A stretch of 8,397 nucleotides of DNA from Thermoflexales bacterium. Lineage in GTDB: Bacteria > Chloroflexota > Anaerolineae > Fen-1058. The notes under the pieces are model-generated. The model was not told the DNA's origin and did no database searches. It was given only the letters and a program-made list of their open reading frames with translations. The translations under genes were made by a program, and so were the position numbers. The stretch covers positions 1 to 8,397 of the forward strand of contig JAFGFO010000385.1 of NCBI GenBank assembly GCA_016931085.1, written 5' to 3'. Below, one piece after another: positions 6,274 through 8,397 of the stretch. The first letter of the stretch is position 1. Each line of letters starts with the position of its first letter.

Positions 6274-7383
6274 ATGGATTTCTCTTTCGAGCTTGCCACC
6301 CAACAGGACGACCTGGCCATCCGGCGCTTGCTGGCGGCCAGTCCCATGCCGGGCAGCCTGACCGTCACCTTCGAGCGCGAGCCGGATTATTTCCTGGGCT
6401 GCGGGACGATGGGGGGCCTGTGCCAGGTCGTGCTGATGCGGCACTTGCCCGACGGCGAGATCGCCGGCATGGCGTGCCGCGGCAGCCAGGCGCGCTTCGT
6501 CAACGACCAGGTCGAGGACGTGGGCTACATCGGCCAGATCCGCATCGCCGACAAGTACCAGGGCCTCTGGCTGCTGGCGCGCGGCATGCCCTTCTTTCGC
6601 CAGCTTCACGCCGCCGCCCCCGTGAGCGCCTACCTGGGAGCGATCTCGGACGAGAACCGGGTCGCGCGAGGCGTGATGGTCGATCACCCACGCCGCCAGT
6701 TCCCGGACGCTGCCGAGCTGGCCCGCATGTGCACCCTGGGCATCATCCTGCAAAGGCCCAAAGCCCCGTTAGTCTCAGATTGCCAACTCGACCGGGGCTC
6801 GCCCCAGGAGTTGGAGGAAATCGTGGCGTATCTGCGCCGGCACGGCGCGGCCAGGCAGTTTTTCCCGGCTTATACGCTGGACGATTTCGACGGTGGCCCT
6901 CTCACGCGCGGCTTTGACGTGCGCGATTTTATCGTGGCACGCCGGCGGGGCGGGATCGTGGGCGTGATCGGCTTGTGGGATCAATCCGCCTACAAGCAGA
7001 CTGTGGTGCAGTCTTACAGCGGTGTCCTGCGTTGGCTGCGGCCCGCGTACAACATCGGCGCGCGCATTCTAGGCGTCCAGGGGCTGCCGGCGCCCGGCGA
7101 GCACATCCATTCAGCCTACGCCAGTTTTATATGCGTGGCAGACGACGACCCGGCCGTCTTTCGTGCCCTGCTGCGTGGCGTGTACAACCTGGCGGCCGAG
7201 CGTCGCTACGCCCACCTGATGCTGGGCCTGGCCGAGCGCGACCCGCTCCTGCCGGTGGCGCGCCAGTACCCTCACATCGCTTACTACAGCCGCCTGTACC
7301 TGGCCTATTGGAAGGACGAGGTGGGCGACTTTTGCGGCCGCCTCGATGGCCGCGTCCCCTACATCGAAATCGCGGCATTGTAG
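6274..7383 (+). CDS. GNAT-like protein of unknown substrate
   Basis: 369 residues from the ATG at 6274. A GTG at 6265 would add three residues, but it lies in a repeat and neither start has a ribosome binding site. The N-terminal half looks like a GNAT acyltransferase: an IRRLLAASPMPG opening, a FEREPDYF motif near residue 30, and a motif-A-like strand-loop-helix, VGYIGQIRIADKYQGLWLL, at about 83-101. The acetyl-CoA loop is imperfect. The second half (about 170-369) carries RDFIVARRRGGIVGVIGLWDQ (RDF 217-219, WDQSAYKQ 235-242) and may be a second GNAT-like fold. I recognise similar bacterial hypothetical proteins but no function. It is cytoplasmic, with no signal peptide. It lies 85 bp after the radical SAM gene on the same strand, so joint action is possible, but a terminator separates them. 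Confidence 0.85.
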   Translation: MDFSFELATQQDDLAIRRLLAASPMPGSLTVTFEREPDYFLGCGTMGGLCQVVLMRHLPDGEIAGMACRGSQARFVNDQVEDVGYIGQIRIADKYQGLWLLARGMPFFRQLHAAAPVSAYLGAISDENRVARGVMVDHPRRQFPDAAELARMCTLGIILQRPKAPLVSDCQLDRGSPQELEEIVAYLRRHGAARQFFPAYTLDDFDGGPLTRGFDVRDFIVARRRGGIVGVIGLWDQSAYKQTVVQSYSGVLRWLRPAYNIGARILGVQGLPAPGEHIHSAYASFICVADDDPAVFRALLRGVYNLAAERRYAHLMLGLAERDPLLPVARQYPHIAYYSRLYLAYWKDEVGDFCGRLDGRVPYIEIAAL

Positions 7384-7406
7384 TGCGATGGCAACCATGA
7401 AGATAA

Positions 7407-7606
7407 ATCACGAATGTCACAAATAAACGAATTTCACGAATGTTTTTATAGGCAAATGTCTCTATCTGGTCCTAACCCATTCTTCATCAAATCTTTACAC
7501 TCTTTGTGATAGACTAGGAGTGTAAAAGAGGTCGTATATCCAATGGATGAATGACATGCATTGTCTTGAACATTTGTGAAATTCGTCAATTCGTGTCATT
7601 CGTGAT
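7407..7606. repeat. 200-bp intergenic element with 36-bp imperfect inverted ends
   Basis: The arm at 7407-7442 and the inverted arm at 7571-7606 agree at 31 of 36 positions. Outer ends are ATCACGAATG and CATTCGTGAT. The 128 bp between them carry a perfect 9-bp inverted repeat but no open reading frame of note. The element covers most of the 256-bp gap and is clearly AT-richer than the flanking genes. It resembles a MITE-like or hairpin-forming repeat and shares its ends with the element at 6198-6270. No target-site duplication was identified. Confidence 0.7.
7494..7526. promoter_or_regulatory. Perfect 9-bp inverted repeat, possible operator or hairpin
   Basis: TTTACACTC (7494-7502) and GAGTGTAAA (7518-7526) are perfect complements separated by 15 bases, with half-site centres 24 bp apart. 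It lies about 114 bases before the exported-protein gene. The spacing would suit a dimeric regulator, but the repeat may only be the inner part of the surrounding palindromic element. I found no convincing -35/-10 pair in 7384-7639. Confidence 0.45.
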
Positions 7607-7639
7607 AAAAAGTTAAAAGAACAAAATGGAGGTAATCAG

Positions 7640-8203
7640 ATGAAAAAGACAATTGCTATTCTAGGGGGTGTTGTAGGCGTGCTGGTGGTTCTCAGCTTGC
7701 TGGGAGCGCTCTGGGTTGGCTCTGTTTTCGCGCAGGAGCCAACGCCGCCGGTGACCGATTCCTCGACGTGCCCGTGCGGCGGTGCCGGCGGTGGGTTGAG
7801 AGGCGGCTTTATGCAAGAACAGGTGGCCAAGGCCTTGGGCATGACGACCGAGGAGCTTGTCGAAGCACGGGCTGATGGCCAGACGCTGGCCGAGATCGCC
7901 AAAGAGAAGGGCGTGGACGAGCAAAGCGTGATCGACGCCATGCTGGCGGCTCCCAAGGACGCCCTCGCCCTGGCGCTCAAGTACGAGCGCGTCAGCCAGG
8001 AGCAGGCCGCGTGGGTGGAGAAGGCGATGGAGACGATGGCGCCCTTGATGCTGACCAATCCCTTTGGCCCGGGCCAGGCAGGCGGCCAGTGGGGTGGCTT
8101 TATGCACGGCGGGATGGGCGGCAAGATACGTGGCCGTATGATGGGCGGCGGACGCTGGGGCGGCGGACAGGACTGGCAACAGCCTTCGGCGCCAACAGAG
8201 TGA
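7640..8203 (+). CDS. Small exported protein with helical domain and Gly/Met/Trp-rich tail
   Basis: 187 residues, preceded by GGAGGT at 7628-7633 with 6-base spacing, the best ribosome binding site in the window. The N-terminus (MKKT, then a hydrophobic run to about residue 27) is a signal peptide, with likely cleavage after VFA at 31. There is no lipobox Cys. The mature part begins with a Pro/Thr linker and a CPCGG motif (Cys44, Cys46). Next comes a helical domain (about 57-135) with ALGMTTEELVEARADGQTLA and VSQEQAAWVEKAM segments, resembling the helix-turn units of DUF2680-type exported proteins. The tail (140-181) has 17 Gly in 42 residues plus Met, Trp and one His; GGFM occurs at 55-58 and 152-155. 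Function is unknown; metal binding or envelope stress are guesses. It appears to be a single-gene unit with a terminator. Confidence 0.9.
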   Translation: MKKTIAILGGVVGVLVVLSLLGALWVGSVFAQEPTPPVTDSSTCPCGGAGGGLRGGFMQEQVAKALGMTTEELVEARADGQTLAEIAKEKGVDEQSVIDAMLAAPKDALALALKYERVSQEQAAWVEKAMETMAPLMLTNPFGPGQAGGQWGGFMHGGMGGKIRGRMMGGGRWGGGQDWQQPSAPTE

Positions 8204-8228
8204 GAGTGCGCTTGAGCTTGATTTGACG

Positions 8229-8256
8229 AGAGCGGGGCTTGCCCCGCTCTTGTTAT
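8229..8256 (+). terminator. Intrinsic terminator after the exported-protein gene
   Basis: AGAGCGGGGC (8229-8238) and GCCCCGCTCT (8241-8250) form a 10-bp perfect stem (9 pairs with a CTTG loop in practice), followed by TGTTATT. It lies 25 bases after the stop codon. The T-run is interrupted, but the stem is very strong. Confidence 0.85.
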
Positions 8257-8279
8257 TCCTGGCAGATTTGTGATACAAT
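8250..8279 (+). promoter_or_regulatory. Possible promoter directed out of the right edge
   Basis: TTGTTA (8250-8255), 18 bp, then TACAAT (8274-8279) preceded by TG one base before, giving TGATACAAT. It resembles the extended -10 elements at 4817 and 4773. No gene begins before the window ends; 8280-8397 holds only AT-rich sequence (TTAACAATTAATG at 8300-8312) and a repeat. Confidence 0.45.
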
Positions 8280-8332
8280 ACATGTGGCATCTGCCATAAT
8301 TAACAATTAATGTAACTGCTCAGGCATAGCAT

Positions 8333-8381
8333 GAATTAGGCTTTTTTATCCGCGAATTTACGCCAATAAACACGAATTAGG
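8333..8381. repeat. Intergenic repeat with CGAATT motifs at the right edge
   Basis: GAATTAGG occurs at 8333-8340 and again at 8374-8381, flanking a stretch with ATCCGCGAATTTACG (8349-8363) and AATAAACACGAATT. The wording resembles the CACGAAT repeats in the gaps at 6198-6270 and 7407-7606, but it is not close enough to call the same family. No coding potential is seen. Confidence 0.45.
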
Positions 8382-8397
8382 GCCGAAAAGTGCAGAA

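Noticed and set aside
7384..7639. A CRISPR-like array, because CACGAAT and ATTCGTG motifs recur
   Set aside because: The copies are inverted, short and irregularly spaced, with no unique spacers of constant length.
7636..8290. Two minus-strand open frames opposite the exported-protein gene
   Set aside because: The plus-strand frame has a canonical ribosome binding site, a signal peptide and a terminator; the opposite frames have none and run through the terminator.

Overview
The window reads as GC-rich chromosomal DNA from a free-living bacterium. The best guess is Chloroflexota (Anaerolineae-like). This rests on the pairing of ABC exporters, the TGnTATAAT-type promoters and the short CACGAAT/ATTCGTG repeats in the gaps. 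It is an inference from style, not from a marker gene. There is no rRNA, tRNA, CRISPR array, transposase or phage gene.

Left part (1-2099, + strand): the 3' end of one ABC exporter half-transporter is followed by a complete one. The first has Asp in place of the catalytic Glu after Walker B. The second has a normal Walker B but a changed signature motif (LSMGQ). Both changes fall in the same composite ATP site, so the two genes most likely encode a heterodimeric exporter with one degenerate site. They are joined by five 7-bp repeats that carry the first stop codon and the second gene's ribosome binding site.

Middle (2120-4735, - strand): a compact three-gene operon runs ATPase, permease, permease. 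It encodes an ABC-2 type exporter of the COG4586/COG4587/COG3694 group. The first junction overlaps as ATGA and the second leaves a single base. The operon converges on the first exporter, and a 28-bp near-perfect palindrome at the junction contains the stop codons of both converging genes. Its promoter lies in a 121-bp divergent region, back-to-back with the promoter of the next gene; both have a perfect extended -10.

Right part (4857-8203, + strand): a cobalamin-binding-type radical SAM enzyme, then a GNAT-like protein of unknown function, then a small exported protein with a helical domain and a Gly/Met/Trp-rich tail. The gaps on both sides of the GNAT-like gene (6189-6273 and 7384-7639) are filled by elements bounded by inverted ATCACGAAT...ATTCGTGAT ends, with hairpins inside. 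The first of these contains an intrinsic terminator that overlaps two competing hairpins.

The last 194 bases hold a strong terminator, a likely promoter pointing out of the window, and another intergenic repeat, but no gene. No complete new system can be demonstrated. The most interesting leads are the repeat family around the GNAT-like gene, the radical SAM/GNAT pair, and the unassigned exported protein.
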